DNA of 64,000 bases from Mangrovimonas sp. YM274. Lineage in GTDB: Bacteria; Bacteroidota; Bacteroidia; Flavobacteriales; Flavobacteriaceae. Both the position numbers and the translations under genes were made by a program. The stretch spans positions 3,095,501 to 3,159,500 of the forward strand of contig NZ_CP133091.1 of assembly GCF_030908385.1 (NCBI RefSeq), written 5' to 3'. The first letter of the stretch is position 1, and every line of letters starts with the position of its first letter. The notes below the pieces were generated by a model. That model was not told the DNA's origin, did no database searches, and saw only the letters and a program-made list of their open reading frames with translations. Shown here one piece after another: positions 9,359 to 19,082 of the stretch.

Positions 9359-10236
9359 TATTCAACTATTGTTAATTTAATTTCGCTAATGACTGGCTTA
9401 CGCTCATTTATAACTTCATTTCCAACCTCATAACTAAGGACCTCCATCTCATAACCCGGCATAGTTCTATATATAATGTGATCTGCCACATATTGTGGGC
9501 TACTTCCCGGATATGTTAACTCACAATTACTACATCCCGGAGTAAACTCTTGGTACAACATTTGTAAATGCGGATCGGTATCGGTTTGAGAATAAAAATT
9601 ACCCCCGATAATTAAAGGGTATTCATATCCCGTAAAAAGATCTAATATTTTTTGCGCCTGCAATGGTTGATTCTCGGCATTACGATTGGCATTACTACCA
9701 TCATCTAATGTTGCAGATGCAAATCCAATCGTCACGTTATCGGCTATCTCAATTTCGGCCCAAGCAAATGGTTTTTCTACACCTCCATAAATTGGCCCCA
9801 CAGGCAAAACTGTAGATTGCGGGTTTACAATTGGGAATTTCGATAACATTGAAGGACCATATTCACCCTGTTGGTAGCTTCTCCCCGAAGCAAAATAATA
9901 ATTCATCCCTAAAGCATTGGCAACTGTCAATCCTTGTTCAATTTCAATACCTGTACGTGCATTATAGTGATCTATTTCTCTTAGAACAACTAAATCCGGA
10001 TCATAATTACTTATAAGTGCTGCAACCTGATTTAAATCTGCATGTTGATTATAAATACCGAAAGACATTACTTTTAGTGTCACCTCATCAATCTCTTCAT
10101 CCTCTATATCTTCATCGTCTATTATAACTTCTGTTGGAGGTGTATAGTCTTTCCAATCACCTTCAGAGCAAGACATACCAAAAATTGAAATCAAGACTAC
10201 AGTTATTATATATATATGCTTCATAGTTGTTTTCAT
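9358..10236 (-). CDS. EEP-fold (endonuclease/exonuclease/phosphatase-like) lipoprotein, probably non-catalytic
   Basis: A 292-residue lipoprotein (lipobox GMSC) with an acidic linker and then an EEP-like domain (about 52-290). The metal-binding Glu is kept in LREID. Other signature residues are replaced: the usual GDFN reads GGNFYS, the final SDH-P-V segment reads NERKPVISEI, and the N-terminal Asn motif reads MSFGIYNQ. This suggests a binding role rather than nuclease activity. It lies between SusD and the PLD-like gene, where surface lipoproteins that bind the imported ligand commonly occur. Confidence 0.75.
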   Translation of the reverse strand: MKTTMKHIYIITVVLISIFGMSCSEGDWKDYTPPTEVIIDDEDIEDEEIDEVTLKVMSFGIYNQHADLNQVAALISNYDPDLVVLREIDHYNARTGIEIEQGLTVANALGMNYYFASGRSYQQGEYGPSMLSKFPIVNPQSTVLPVGPIYGGVEKPFAWAEIEIADNVTIGFASATLDDGSNANRNAENQPLQAQKILDLFTGYEYPLIIGGNFYSQTDTDPHLQMLYQEFTPGCSNCELTYPGSSPQYVADHIIYRTMPGYEMEVLSYEVGNEVINERKPVISEIKLTIVE

Positions 10237-10254
10237 GCTATTTATTTTTAATAA

Positions 10255-11820
10255 TTAATAGTTTGGGTTTTGTTCCATATTTGGATTAGCAAGAATTTCA
10301 GCTTGCGGAATTGGCCATAAATAATCCCTATTATTTCTTGCTAAACGATCTTCCACATAAAAGGGTTCTCCCGTAGCTGGGTCTACAGCTCCATAAACTG
10401 GACCATTCATAACATCTTCAAGTATGTTCCATCTTCTAATATCCCAAAAACGTACCGCCTCAAATGCCAACTCTACACGTCTTTCACGTCTCACTAATTC
10501 TCGTAGTTTTTCTTGAGTATTATAAATCTGAGTATCTACATCCGGCATACCTGCTCTATTTCTAATAGCATTTATGTAGGTTATAACATCTGGGTTTTGC
10601 CAATCTCCAGTTTCTATTAAAGCTTCAACATAAGTAAGCAAAACTTCGGCATATCGTAATATCATATAATCTAGAGTTCTTGCCCCTGTTCTATCTTCTT
10701 CAGTCACATATTTATAACACCAATAACCAGTGGACGTGGAATTTTGAATTGAAATTCTATCATTATTATTTGGATTAGGATTAAAGGGTTCCAATACATT
10801 TGAAGAGAACTCTCTTCCGTTCCATAAAACTGAAGCCTGTAATCTTGGATCCCGATTATTGTTATAATTTGGTGAAGCCATATAGATTTGTAGTGAATCT
10901 TGGCCTAACTCCTGTATTGTTTTTCCTTGTTTAGTTTCAAAAGTATTTACTAAGGATGCTGTTGGAGACAAAACGGTTTTACCTCCCACACCTTGTGGTG
11001 CAAAAGCTACCCATGCATATGCTGATCCTCCTTCTTTAAAAAAAATACTTTCATTATTCATTTCACCTGTGTAAGTAAACAAATCTCTATAATTGGGGTA
11101 TAAATTATAATTGCCACTGTTGATTAGCTCCAAGGAGGCTTGCTTAGCTAAGTCGTAATCCCCCTTATACAAAGACAATCGACTAATAAGTGCCCAACAA
11201 ATTCCAGAAGTCATACGCCATCTTTCTGAATAGTTATATTCAGAAGGAAGATTTACGGCGCATTGCATCAATTCCTCTATTACAAAATCATAAACTTCCT
11301 GCTCTGTATTTCTCGCAACTTGGCTTTCATTTGGAGTGAGTGCAGTGGTTACTATTGGCACACCACCGTAAAGCATCATTAATTCCATGTGATAATAGGC
11401 GCGTAAAGCCTTTGCCTCCCACTTATATCTAGATTTTAATTCCTCGTCCATATATACGTTATCGACATTTTCCAAAAATCGAGCAGCTCGACGTATACAT
11501 TTATAATCGGCAGTCCAAATTTGTAGAGCGACATCCCAACTTGCACTTTGCAATCCTTTGGTATAGGCTTCAAATTCCCCTCTAGAACTTTGTCTCGGTA
11601 CCATATCATCTGATAAACCTGAAAGAAATTGTAACTGTCTACCATTAGCTCCATCCGGAATTCCTACATAAACACGATACAATGCTGCTGCGGCATCAGA
11701 CTCTGTGTTCCACCATTCATCATCTGAAACAGCCGTAGGATGATCATGGGTTAAATAGTCTTCACAACTAACCAGCCCCAATGCACTCATTATTAATAAA
11801 AGGAAGATGTATTTTTTCAT
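10255..11820 (-). CDS. SusD/RagB-family outer-membrane lipoprotein
   Basis: A 521-residue lipoprotein (GLVSCEDYL) with SusD features: an N-terminal DDEWWNTESDAAAALYRVY segment, TPR-like helices, and the C-terminal RERRVELAFEAVRFWDIRRW signature. It ends in the characteristic NPNMEQNPNY tail. SusD proteins form the lid over the SusC barrel and bind substrate at the surface. It follows the SusC gene by 11 bp and is co-transcribed with it. Confidence 0.95.
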   Translation of the reverse strand: MKKYIFLLLIMSALGLVSCEDYLTHDHPTAVSDDEWWNTESDAAAALYRVYVGIPDGANGRQLQFLSGLSDDMVPRQSSRGEFEAYTKGLQSASWDVALQIWTADYKCIRRAARFLENVDNVYMDEELKSRYKWEAKALRAYYHMELMMLYGGVPIVTTALTPNESQVARNTEQEVYDFVIEELMQCAVNLPSEYNYSERWRMTSGICWALISRLSLYKGDYDLAKQASLELINSGNYNLYPNYRDLFTYTGEMNNESIFFKEGGSAYAWVAFAPQGVGGKTVLSPTASLVNTFETKQGKTIQELGQDSLQIYMASPNYNNNRDPRLQASVLWNGREFSSNVLEPFNPNPNNNDRISIQNSTSTGYWCYKYVTEEDRTGARTLDYMILRYAEVLLTYVEALIETGDWQNPDVITYINAIRNRAGMPDVDTQIYNTQEKLRELVRRERRVELAFEAVRFWDIRRWNILEDVMNGPVYGAVDPATGEPFYVEDRLARNNRDYLWPIPQAEILANPNMEQNPNY

Positions 11821-11831
11821 TACTATAATTT

Positions 11832-14800
11832 TTAAAATTTAACATTTAATCCTACCGTATAGGTTTCCACTACACCGTAAGTCCATTGATTTCCCCTAGT
11901 TTCTGGATCAACTAGTTTGGTTGATGTAAAGGTGAAAGGGTTCTGAGCATTCAGATAAACTCGAAACGACTTAAGTTTTAAAAAGTCTAATACATCTCCT
12001 TTTAAATTGTAACCTAACTGTACATACTTTAATCTTAAATAAGCTCCATTTTGGAACCAAAAATCTGAAGATTCTCTATTATTGGTTGGTGTGGTTGAAA
12101 TTCTAGGGAAAATAGCATCGGTACGCTCAGGTGTCCAATAATTATTAGCATAATAAGTGGTTGGAACACCGCCATCCTTTCCTAAATCTAGAGGTAATGC
12201 AAACATTCCCGTGAGAGGTACATCACTTTTCCCTGTTCCTTGTAATAAAAATTCGAAATCGAAATTTTTATATTTCATTTGAAAGTTTGCGAAGTAATTT
12301 AAATTTGGAGTTGGATTCCCAATGCGTTCCTGATCATTTGCATCTATAATACCGTTTTCATCTAGATCTAAATATTTAATATCCCCAGGGGCTGCGTTTT
12401 CTCTTATAGGTATAAGTGCATTCCCATCCGAATCAAAATCTGATGCCTGGAGCAAGCCGTCAGTACGATAACCATAAATACTGTTTATGCTCCCTCCAAC
12501 TTCATTTATAGTGGTCTCTGTAATGTAAGGCCCTCCTACTAAAGCTTCAATTTTATTTTTATTATAACTAACCCCTGGTCTTATACTAAATCTAAAATCT
12601 TCATTTATCCTATCATTGTAATTCACTGAAAATTCCACACCACGGTTTCTAACTTCACCTGCGTTAACCGGCACATCCCCTTGAAACCCTCCTACAAATG
12701 GCAATTGTGGTGTTAATATGATATCTTTAGTTAACTTGTCATACACATCAAAGGTTATTTCCAATTTGTTATTTGCAAAAAGACCAACATCCAAACCAAG
12801 GTTTAACATATTAACAGTTTCCCAAGTAATATCTGGATTACCGTTTGCTGTTTCTAGACCATGACTGGAACTTATTAAAGTTTGATATCTGTACAAACCA
12901 ATGTTATCGTTACCTAACTGCCCGTAAGATGCTCTTAATTTTAAATTGTTTATAACATTAGATTCTCTTAAAAATGATTCGTTATGCAAATTCCAACCTG
13001 CAGCTATCGAAGGAAAAACCCCATATTTATTTCCTGGTCCAAATCGAGACGAGCCATCGGTCCGAATTGTAGCCTCGAGAAGATACTTATCTCTATATGA
13101 ATAATTCAATTTTGCATAAGCCGACAATAGTGACGTTACATCCCATTCCCCACTATTCGTTTCTTCTTGTGAATATCCTGCCATAGCAAACAAATAGTGA
13201 TCATCCATGTCTAATGTATAATCGGCATTTGCTGCAAGGTAATAATAGGTACCCCTGTCCATGGATGTGGTTCTTTGGGTATCCCAGGTCATATATAATT
13301 GGCCTGTGTAATAATCAAAAAAATTGGTATTATCCCTAACTGCCTTGTTGACATCACTATTTAGCCTAAAACTAAATTGACTGTTTACATTAAAATTATC
13401 GGCTACCTTCCATTTCGGATGTACATTTATACTTACACTACCATCCTCAAAACTTTTAATCCCCCCTCGCTCAGCATATGCCAAAGGATTCACAATCCCC
13501 GCATAATGCCCATAATGACTAACACCATTCTGTTCTGGGTATCTTGGCAGAATAATTGGAGGCACTCTATAAATGTCTTCCAAAATTCTATTTCCTCCAG
13601 AACCACTAGTTCTATTAGGTTGTGTTCTATCTAGTTTTATAGCTAATAAATCTAAGTTTAAGAGGAATTTATTATTTAACGAAATAGAGGTATTGGCCCT
13701 AATATTGAACCGCTCCATTTCATTATTAGGTATCATTCCCTGTTGGTTCATATAGTTTCCCGTAACAGCAAACCTAGCCAAATCGTTACCTCCACTGATA
13801 GAAACCGAATGACTATGAATTGGAGAAGCACGATTAATCATTAAGTCAACCCAATCTGTATCTGGATAAGCAACTGGATTTTCCCCACTAGCAGTGGCTA
13901 AAATATCACCTTCTGCAAAGTTAGGAGACAACCCCGCATTAATTTGGGCTTCGTTATACATACGCATATAAGTTGCTCCATCAACCGTTTGAGGCAAATT
14001 TGCCGGCGACTGGAATCCCGCATAACCATCATAGGTAACTAAAACCTCGCCTGCCACCCCACGCTTAGTCTCTACCAATATTACTCCATTGGCAGCCCTA
14101 GAACCATATATAGCAGCAGCGGCAGCATCCTTTAAAATGGTAACACTCTTTACTGTAACTGGATCGATATGGTTCATATCCATAGGAACACCATCCACCA
14201 ATACCAATGGATTTGAATACCCTAAAGTACTCACCCCTCTAATTCTAAGTGTTGCCGAATCACCTCCTGGCATGCCTGACCCTTGAGAAGCCTGTATACC
14301 TGTTACTCCTCCCTGTAAGGACTGCGACAAACTTGTAATGGGCTTATTATCTATATTCGCCTCAACATCTAAAGCACCTACAGCACTGGCCATATGTCTT
14401 TTTTGCTGTTGAGTAAGCCCCATTACTACAACTTCTTCCAACGCAGATGTTTCTTCCTGCAAACTAATCGTTAATTTACTTTTACTCTCTTTGGCTAAGT
14501 ATTCGAATGTTTTAAAACCCATCATGGAAAACACTATAGTATCTCCTATTTGGGCATTTAATTCAAAATCACCATCAAAATTTGAAACGGTTCCTTTTGC
14601 CTGGTTTTTAACAAAAATATTCACCCCCATTAGTGGCTGTGGCAACTCTTGGGTATCGTAAACAAATCCTTTTATATTAACTTGCTTTTGGGTACTACTC
14701 GTTTTTGGAGGTTGTAATTTTATATTAATATTGTTATTTTCAACCCAATATGAAAAACTTGCTTTTACTGATAAGTCTTTTAGCAGATCATTTAATGTAA

Positions 14801-15017
14801 CCTTCTCATATTTTGCATTATAACGTTGTGTATTTTCAATTACAGATTTACCGTAGGTAAATGTAAACCCTGTTTCTTCTTGTAATTTAGAAAACACCTC
14901 TACTAGCAATGCGTTTTCTAGATTTATATCTACCAACACGTTTGTATTTGGCTGCGCATGTAAATAAATTATATTACAGAAAAATATTGCCGATATTAAA
15001 ATTTTTCGGATATTCAT
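11832..15017 (-). CDS. SusC/RagA-family TonB-dependent transporter with STN domain
   Basis: A 1061-residue transporter. A signal peptide is followed by a secretin/TonB short N-terminal (STN) domain (about 25-105), a carboxypeptidase-regulatory domain (about 115-195) and a plug (about 215-330, with GVTGIQASQGSG and the DAAAAAIYGSRAANGVILV motif). A barrel ends in the terminal NVKF. The STN domain is the part that signals occupancy to a FecR anti-sigma factor, and such a protein is encoded immediately upstream. The cargo is unknown; the phosphoesterase neighbours suggest a phosphodiester-containing molecule. Confidence 0.95.
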   Translation of the reverse strand: MNIRKILISAIFFCNIIYLHAQPNTNVLVDINLENALLVEVFSKLQEETGFTFTYGKSVIENTQRYNAKYEKVTLNDLLKDLSVKASFSYWVENNNINIKLQPPKTSSTQKQVNIKGFVYDTQELPQPLMGVNIFVKNQAKGTVSNFDGDFELNAQIGDTIVFSMMGFKTFEYLAKESKSKLTISLQEETSALEEVVVMGLTQQQKRHMASAVGALDVEANIDNKPITSLSQSLQGGVTGIQASQGSGMPGGDSATLRIRGVSTLGYSNPLVLVDGVPMDMNHIDPVTVKSVTILKDAAAAAIYGSRAANGVILVETKRGVAGEVLVTYDGYAGFQSPANLPQTVDGATYMRMYNEAQINAGLSPNFAEGDILATASGENPVAYPDTDWVDLMINRASPIHSHSVSISGGNDLARFAVTGNYMNQQGMIPNNEMERFNIRANTSISLNNKFLLNLDLLAIKLDRTQPNRTSGSGGNRILEDIYRVPPIILPRYPEQNGVSHYGHYAGIVNPLAYAERGGIKSFEDGSVSINVHPKWKVADNFNVNSQFSFRLNSDVNKAVRDNTNFFDYYTGQLYMTWDTQRTTSMDRGTYYYLAANADYTLDMDDHYLFAMAGYSQEETNSGEWDVTSLLSAYAKLNYSYRDKYLLEATIRTDGSSRFGPGNKYGVFPSIAAGWNLHNESFLRESNVINNLKLRASYGQLGNDNIGLYRYQTLISSSHGLETANGNPDITWETVNMLNLGLDVGLFANNKLEITFDVYDKLTKDIILTPQLPFVGGFQGDVPVNAGEVRNRGVEFSVNYNDRINEDFRFSIRPGVSYNKNKIEALVGGPYITETTINEVGGSINSIYGYRTDGLLQASDFDSDGNALIPIRENAAPGDIKYLDLDENGIIDANDQERIGNPTPNLNYFANFQMKYKNFDFEFLLQGTGKSDVPLTGMFALPLDLGKDGGVPTTYYANNYWTPERTDAIFPRISTTPTNNRESSDFWFQNGAYLRLKYVQLGYNLKGDVLDFLKLKSFRVYLNAQNPFTFTSTKLVDPETRGNQWTYGVVETYTVGLNVKF

Positions 15018-15062
15018 GGTACTTTTAAGTATTATTATGGTACTAAATGCTTAATGAAATTT

Positions 15063-15084
15063 CAGGTCTGTTGCAGCAGACCTG
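15063..15084. terminator. Hairpin between fecR-like and susC-like genes
   Basis: An 8-bp stem CAGGTCTG / CAGACCTG with a 6-nt loop, followed on the plus strand by nine T. On the minus strand, the direction of the genes, the following T tract is weak. It may act as an attenuator that lowers read-through from the regulator into the transporter gene; this role is inferred. Confidence 0.5.
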
Positions 15085-15099
15085 TTTTTTTTTGAAGTT

Positions 15100-16020
15100 T
15101 TATGGAGCTACGGTCAATGCAATTTCATCTTGTTCGGTTTTAATAAGTTGTACATTACTAATAAAATTAAATCGCTTTAAAAGAACGTCTATAGGCTCCT
15201 TGTTATTTACGACGATAGAAATATGTTCTTCCCCAAATCGACTATCAAACTCTAGAATTTTGACCCCGTATTCTGAAGAAATGAAATTTAAAAATTGATG
15301 TATTGTTATCTGATCCAGATACACTTGATTTTGATACCAAGACGTGAACAACTTGGCATTAGTTTTTAGTTTTGTTAAATATCCAGAGGCATTTGAAATG
15401 GTTTGCTCGTTTGGATGTAAAACAACTGTTTCGTTTGTTTTGCCATTTAAAACTCCCACTTTACCACTAACAACTGTTACTACTGTATTGTTTCCGCTAT
15501 AGTCTATATTAAAAGAGGTCCCTAGTACTTTTGTTGCAACATCTCCACTGTTAACAATAAATGGTTTGCTTTCATTTCTAGTCACATCAAAAAAAGCTTC
15601 GCCTTTTAGCTCGATTTCCCTTATTGTTTCATTGAATTCATCTTCATTATAACTAATCTCACTTCCTATATTCAACATTACTTTAGACCCATCAACTAGG
15701 ACAACCTGTTCGACTTTATCTGAATAATTGGCTATCGTATGTACCTGATCATTGGACGGCCAAAACAAAAAGCCACTTAACCCTAACATAATTACCAAAG
15801 TTGCAGCAATCTTTAACCAAAGACGTTTTTCTCCAAACAAACTACCTTTGATATTAGCATAAATTCTACGCTCTACTTTGACACTATTTTCTAGCCGTGG
15901 TAAACGTCTTTCAGGTTTGTTCATTTCATCCTCAAAATGTTTAAGAATTTCAATCTCTTTTTGAGACGCTTTACCTTTGAGGTATTTAGTAACTATATGT
16001 TTGAATTCTTTCTCGTTCAT
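15100..16020 (-). CDS. FecR-family anti-sigma factor
   Basis: A 306-residue protein: a cytoplasmic sigma-binding segment (about 1-82), one membrane helix (about 85-106, IAATLVIMLGLSGFLFW), a FecR periplasmic domain (about 115-215, with GEAFFDVTRN and VLGTSFNI) and a C-terminal DUF4974/STN-like domain (about 235-303). It would hold the adjacent ECF sigma factor inactive until the STN domain of the SusC-like transporter reports ligand. It lies between the sigma and transporter genes, the standard order. Confidence 0.93.
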   Translation of the reverse strand: MNEKEFKHIVTKYLKGKASQKEIEILKHFEDEMNKPERRLPRLENSVKVERRIYANIKGSLFGEKRLWLKIAATLVIMLGLSGFLFWPSNDQVHTIANYSDKVEQVVLVDGSKVMLNIGSEISYNEDEFNETIREIELKGEAFFDVTRNESKPFIVNSGDVATKVLGTSFNIDYSGNNTVVTVVSGKVGVLNGKTNETVVLHPNEQTISNASGYLTKLKTNAKLFTSWYQNQVYLDQITIHQFLNFISSEYGVKILEFDSRFGEEHISIVVNNKEPIDVLLKRFNFISNVQLIKTEQDEIALTVAP

Positions 16021-16223
16021 TAACGTGTTGTTGTTATTTAATAATTCCTTTTATTCCCTTAAACACTCAATAATTTTTCACAAAAAACATTTTCTTAACA
16101 TTAAAGCAGAATTGGATAACGTTTAGCTAACAACTCAACAGCCCTATGTAAGACGATTAAAAGATGAAACAGTACTATGTAACTAATAAAAGAGCCTACC
16201 TGCTCACTATTTAAATGGAAGTT

Positions 16224-16802
16224 TTATTTTAAAAAGAAAATAAGTACAAAGAAGTAAACCAAGTTCTCTTTTATAGCTTTTAGCGCCCGTGATATATAAC
16301 TCTCCACGGAACGCTTGCTAATATCAAGCTCCTGAGAAATGTCGGCATTTTTCATGCCATGGTATCTGCTCAACACAAAAACTTCCTTGCATCGCTCGGG
16401 TAGGGCATCTAAAACAGTATCAATTCTATTTTTGGTAGCTTCTAGATAATGGATCTGGTTGTCCTCTATCTCTTGAGCAGGAATTTGCTCTAACACCTCT
16501 AATTGAGAGGTTGTGAATTTTGTATCTCTTAACTCTTTATACGATTTGTAAGTTACTGCTTGAAACAGATAGGCCTCTAAATTTTCATTTTTTATAGTCT
16601 TGCGCCGATTCCAAAAATCCACCCAAATTTCTTGAACTACATCTTCAGCTATACTCTCTGATTGCAATAAATTAAATGCCTTAACATAAAGAGGCTGCCA
16701 AAGCATTTTAAACAATTTCGAAAACGCCAACTCATCATCTTTGTCCACTACAAGGGATAATAACTCGCTTATAGTTGCGCTTCTTTTTAACTTACTAACC
16801 AT
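16224..16802 (-). CDS. ECF sigma-70 factor (FecI-like, Bacteroidota type)
   Basis: A 192-residue protein with sigma region 2 (about 30-95: SESIAEDVVQEIWVDFWNRR) and region 4 (about 125-178: LDALPERCKEVFVLSRYHGMKNADISQELDIS). It ends in a hydrophobic tail seen in many sigma factors of this group. It is the first gene of the sigma/FecR/SusC/SusD/phosphoesterase series and probably directs transcription of that operon. Confidence 0.93.
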   Translation of the reverse strand: MVSKLKRSATISELLSLVVDKDDELAFSKLFKMLWQPLYVKAFNLLQSESIAEDVVQEIWVDFWNRRKTIKNENLEAYLFQAVTYKSYKELRDTKFTTSQLEVLEQIPAQEIEDNQIHYLEATKNRIDTVLDALPERCKEVFVLSRYHGMKNADISQELDISKRSVESYISRALKAIKENLVYFFVLIFFLK

Positions 16803-16910
16803 GTCGCAAATAAATTAAAAAAATCAATTTTGAATATTACTGAAAAGTAAACAAAACTTAAAAATAGCCCCATAATATTGTAACACTTCAAACCTATAAA
16901 CAAAAAAGTA

Positions 16911-16937
16911 AAGAGCGCAATACACTACTGCGCTCTT
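16911..16937 (-). terminator. Terminator after the beta-helix gene
   Basis: A 9-bp stem AAGAGCGCA / TGCGCTCTT with a 9-nt loop, 41 bp beyond the stop of the minus-strand beta-helix gene. It isolates that gene from the sigma factor operon. Confidence 0.75.
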
Positions 16938-16977
16938 AAAAAACTAATTTGAAAAATCATTTTCAACAGTTATAATT

Positions 16978-18663
16978 TTACTTAACAATAAGCTTCTTCG
17001 TTTCGACAGAATTACCTTGGGAGATTTGCATTAAATACATCCCCGAACTTACCCTTGAAATGTCCAATACATTATCTGCTAATTTATTTTCTCTTAAAAC
17101 AAGATTACCAATAACATCGTATAACGAAACAGCTATAGTTTCATTACTACTATTTCTTATTACAACATAACCTTGCGTTGCTGGATTAGGATACAATTCA
17201 AAATGATTTACTGAATAATTCCCCTCAATAGTTAGAGTAGCAGAATAATCTAACGCTCCCATATTATTAGAGACTCTGTCATTAGCCAACTGATCTTTAG
17301 CCAAAAGATCGTTTGATAGTACAGGTGAATAAGTTGCACCTAGAGTTTGCAGCTCTGCAACAGTCATACCGCTATCAATGGCAGGATTATTATCTTCCAA
17401 AAGAAGTTTGCAAGTTGCTGTATCACCTCCATTATCAGACAATTCATCCAACATGGTACTAGCATCAAAAGTTCCTGATGTTATTGTTCCTGAAGCATCG
17501 AAAACCTCTTCTCCTACAATACTACTTATGGTTGTTATGGTACCTCCAATTTCAAGAGAAGTCATCCCATCACCATTAAAATTACCGGATACAATTGAAT
17601 TATAAAGATTTATAGAACAACCATTACTATCGGTATTGTGAACTCCCCCTCCATTTGGAGCATTGTTATTAGTAATTGTACTACTTATAACATCAATCAC
17701 AGAACTTCCATAAGTATGAATCCCTCCCCCATAGTTTGTAGCAGAATTCCCTGAAATGGTACAATTTATTAACACCGCATCTGATGTTCCTCTAGCATAA
17801 ATTGCTCCACCTCTTGCTCCTGCAATATTGTTAGCAATTGTACAGTTATTCATATTCAGTTTTGCTGTAGTGTAAATATATACTCCAGAACCTACTCCGG
17901 ACGTTTCATTTCCTGCTACGGTACAGTTATTAAAAGTTCCCGTTGAATTTCTTAACCACATTCCAACACCATTGGAGCTTACTGCTACATCTCCATTATC
18001 GATTATTTTTGAATTATTAACCACTATCTCTGCTTCTTGATGAATAAGCATTGCCACACCATGAGCTACTGCTGTATTATTTGATATGATACATTCATCA
18101 ATTTCAAGCCTTGATCCTGCTGCTATAATACCCGCCCCATAATTTCTAGGGTAAAACAAATCGTTTATAATGAGTTCTCCACTTGTGCCCGCACCACTTT
18201 CGTCACTAGCATGGCCTTCTTTTATGGTTAAACCGTACAACTTTACACTTTCTCCATCTATCTTTGGAGCCGTAACAGCAATTACATGGTTTACTTGGGA
18301 ATCATTTTCTAAAAGCCCGCTAAGAATAGTTTCGTTAACACTAGGGTTGGGTGCCTCTCCTGTTGTTGGATTTTGGGAATACCCTCCAATAAGTTCAACG
18401 TTTTGCTTTATTTCAAAGGTCAAATCATTGTCCGCTCCAACGGCAGTATCTCCATTGGTAATGGTAACAGAAGGCCTATATGTTCCCGCGGCAATGTGTA
18501 TTTTGTCTCCTGACGAAAGTGATGATGCTAAGGCCGACCCCAAAGACGTAGCATTTGCCCAGCTAGACCCATCACCTGTACCTAAAGGCTTTACATAAAT
18601 GTGCTGAGCCTGTAGACCAAAACACATACAAATTGTAAATAAAGTAAGTAATTTCAATTTCAT
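16978..18663 (-). CDS. Secreted right-handed beta-helix protein with T9SS sorting domain
   Basis: About 561 residues from the Met at 18663; an earlier in-frame Met at 18711 would place 16 residues before a clean signal peptide, so I prefer the later start. A GDGSSWANA segment opens a parallel beta-helix region (about 25-440), rich in NN/GGG turns such as NNTAVAHGV and GNSATNYGGGIH. The C-terminal 80 residues are a Por-type sorting domain (FELYPNPA, ISRVSSGMYLMQIS, KKLIVK) for type IX secretion. Beta-helices of this kind bind or cleave polymers; no catalytic residues could be assigned. It has its own terminator and is part of the IS-bracketed segment. Confidence 0.85.
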   Translation of the reverse strand: MKLKLLTLFTICMCFGLQAQHIYVKPLGTGDGSSWANATSLGSALASSLSSGDKIHIAAGTYRPSVTITNGDTAVGADNDLTFEIKQNVELIGGYSQNPTTGEAPNPSVNETILSGLLENDSQVNHVIAVTAPKIDGESVKLYGLTIKEGHASDESGAGTSGELIINDLFYPRNYGAGIIAAGSRLEIDECIISNNTAVAHGVAMLIHQEAEIVVNNSKIIDNGDVAVSSNGVGMWLRNSTGTFNNCTVAGNETSGVGSGVYIYTTAKLNMNNCTIANNIAGARGGAIYARGTSDAVLINCTISGNSATNYGGGIHTYGSSVIDVISSTITNNNAPNGGGVHNTDSNGCSINLYNSIVSGNFNGDGMTSLEIGGTITTISSIVGEEVFDASGTITSGTFDASTMLDELSDNGGDTATCKLLLEDNNPAIDSGMTVAELQTLGATYSPVLSNDLLAKDQLANDRVSNNMGALDYSATLTIEGNYSVNHFELYPNPATQGYVVIRNSSNETIAVSLYDVIGNLVLRENKLADNVLDISRVSSGMYLMQISQGNSVETKKLIVK

Positions 18664-18884
18664 GTTTAAAATATTTAAAAGGATTAATATGGTATTCAAT
18701 TGATACATCATTTACATATACCTACAAATGTTTGAAACACTCACAAAAAACAACTCCTTAACGGTTATATAACATAGCTTCATTTTGATTAACATTGTGT
18801 TAAAACAATGGTCTTTAAGTTATTTTTGTAGCGGTTGGTTAAAGTGACGAAATCCGTAGGAAACTCCAAGGATGTAACTCACTG

Positions 18885-18912
18885 AAAAGCGGCTCCAACT
18901 GGAGCCGCTTTT
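18885..18912. terminator. Strong bidirectional hairpin terminator
   Basis: A 12-bp perfect GC-rich stem (AAAAGCGGCTCC / GGAGCCGCTTTT) with a 4-nt loop. A and T tracts on both sides let it act in either direction. It lies in the 470-bp gene-free stretch between the beta-helix gene and the second IS copy. No convincing gene occupies 18664-19082. Confidence 0.8.
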
Positions 18913-18988
18913 CATTTTCCTATTATCAGAAAACCCAAAAATGGAAGCCATATAAGAATTAGCAAAACCCGACATTTCAAAACCGTCC

Positions 18989-19082
18989 TGTATCACAAGA
19001 AATCGAACTATTGCAATAGTTCGATTTTGAACATTGATAGCCAATTATAGCTATATTACAACAGATTAGAGAGTAAATCAAC
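18989..19082. repeat. Dispersed repeat A (relative of 29969-30068)
   Basis: This non-coding segment is recognisably homologous to 29969-30068. Both open with TGTATCACAA and then carry a palindrome around GAACTATTGCAATAGTTC (19003-19024, perfect over 22 bp), GAACATTGATAGCCA and AAATCAAC. In the other copy the palindrome centre reads CTGTTGCAACAG, a compensatory change. The segment ends exactly where the IS starts, so it may have been cut by the insertion. Confidence 0.7.

Noticed and set aside
18820-19044. A 74-residue minus-strand ORF
   Set aside because: It spans a strong terminator hairpin and dispersed repeat A, and lacks protein-like features.
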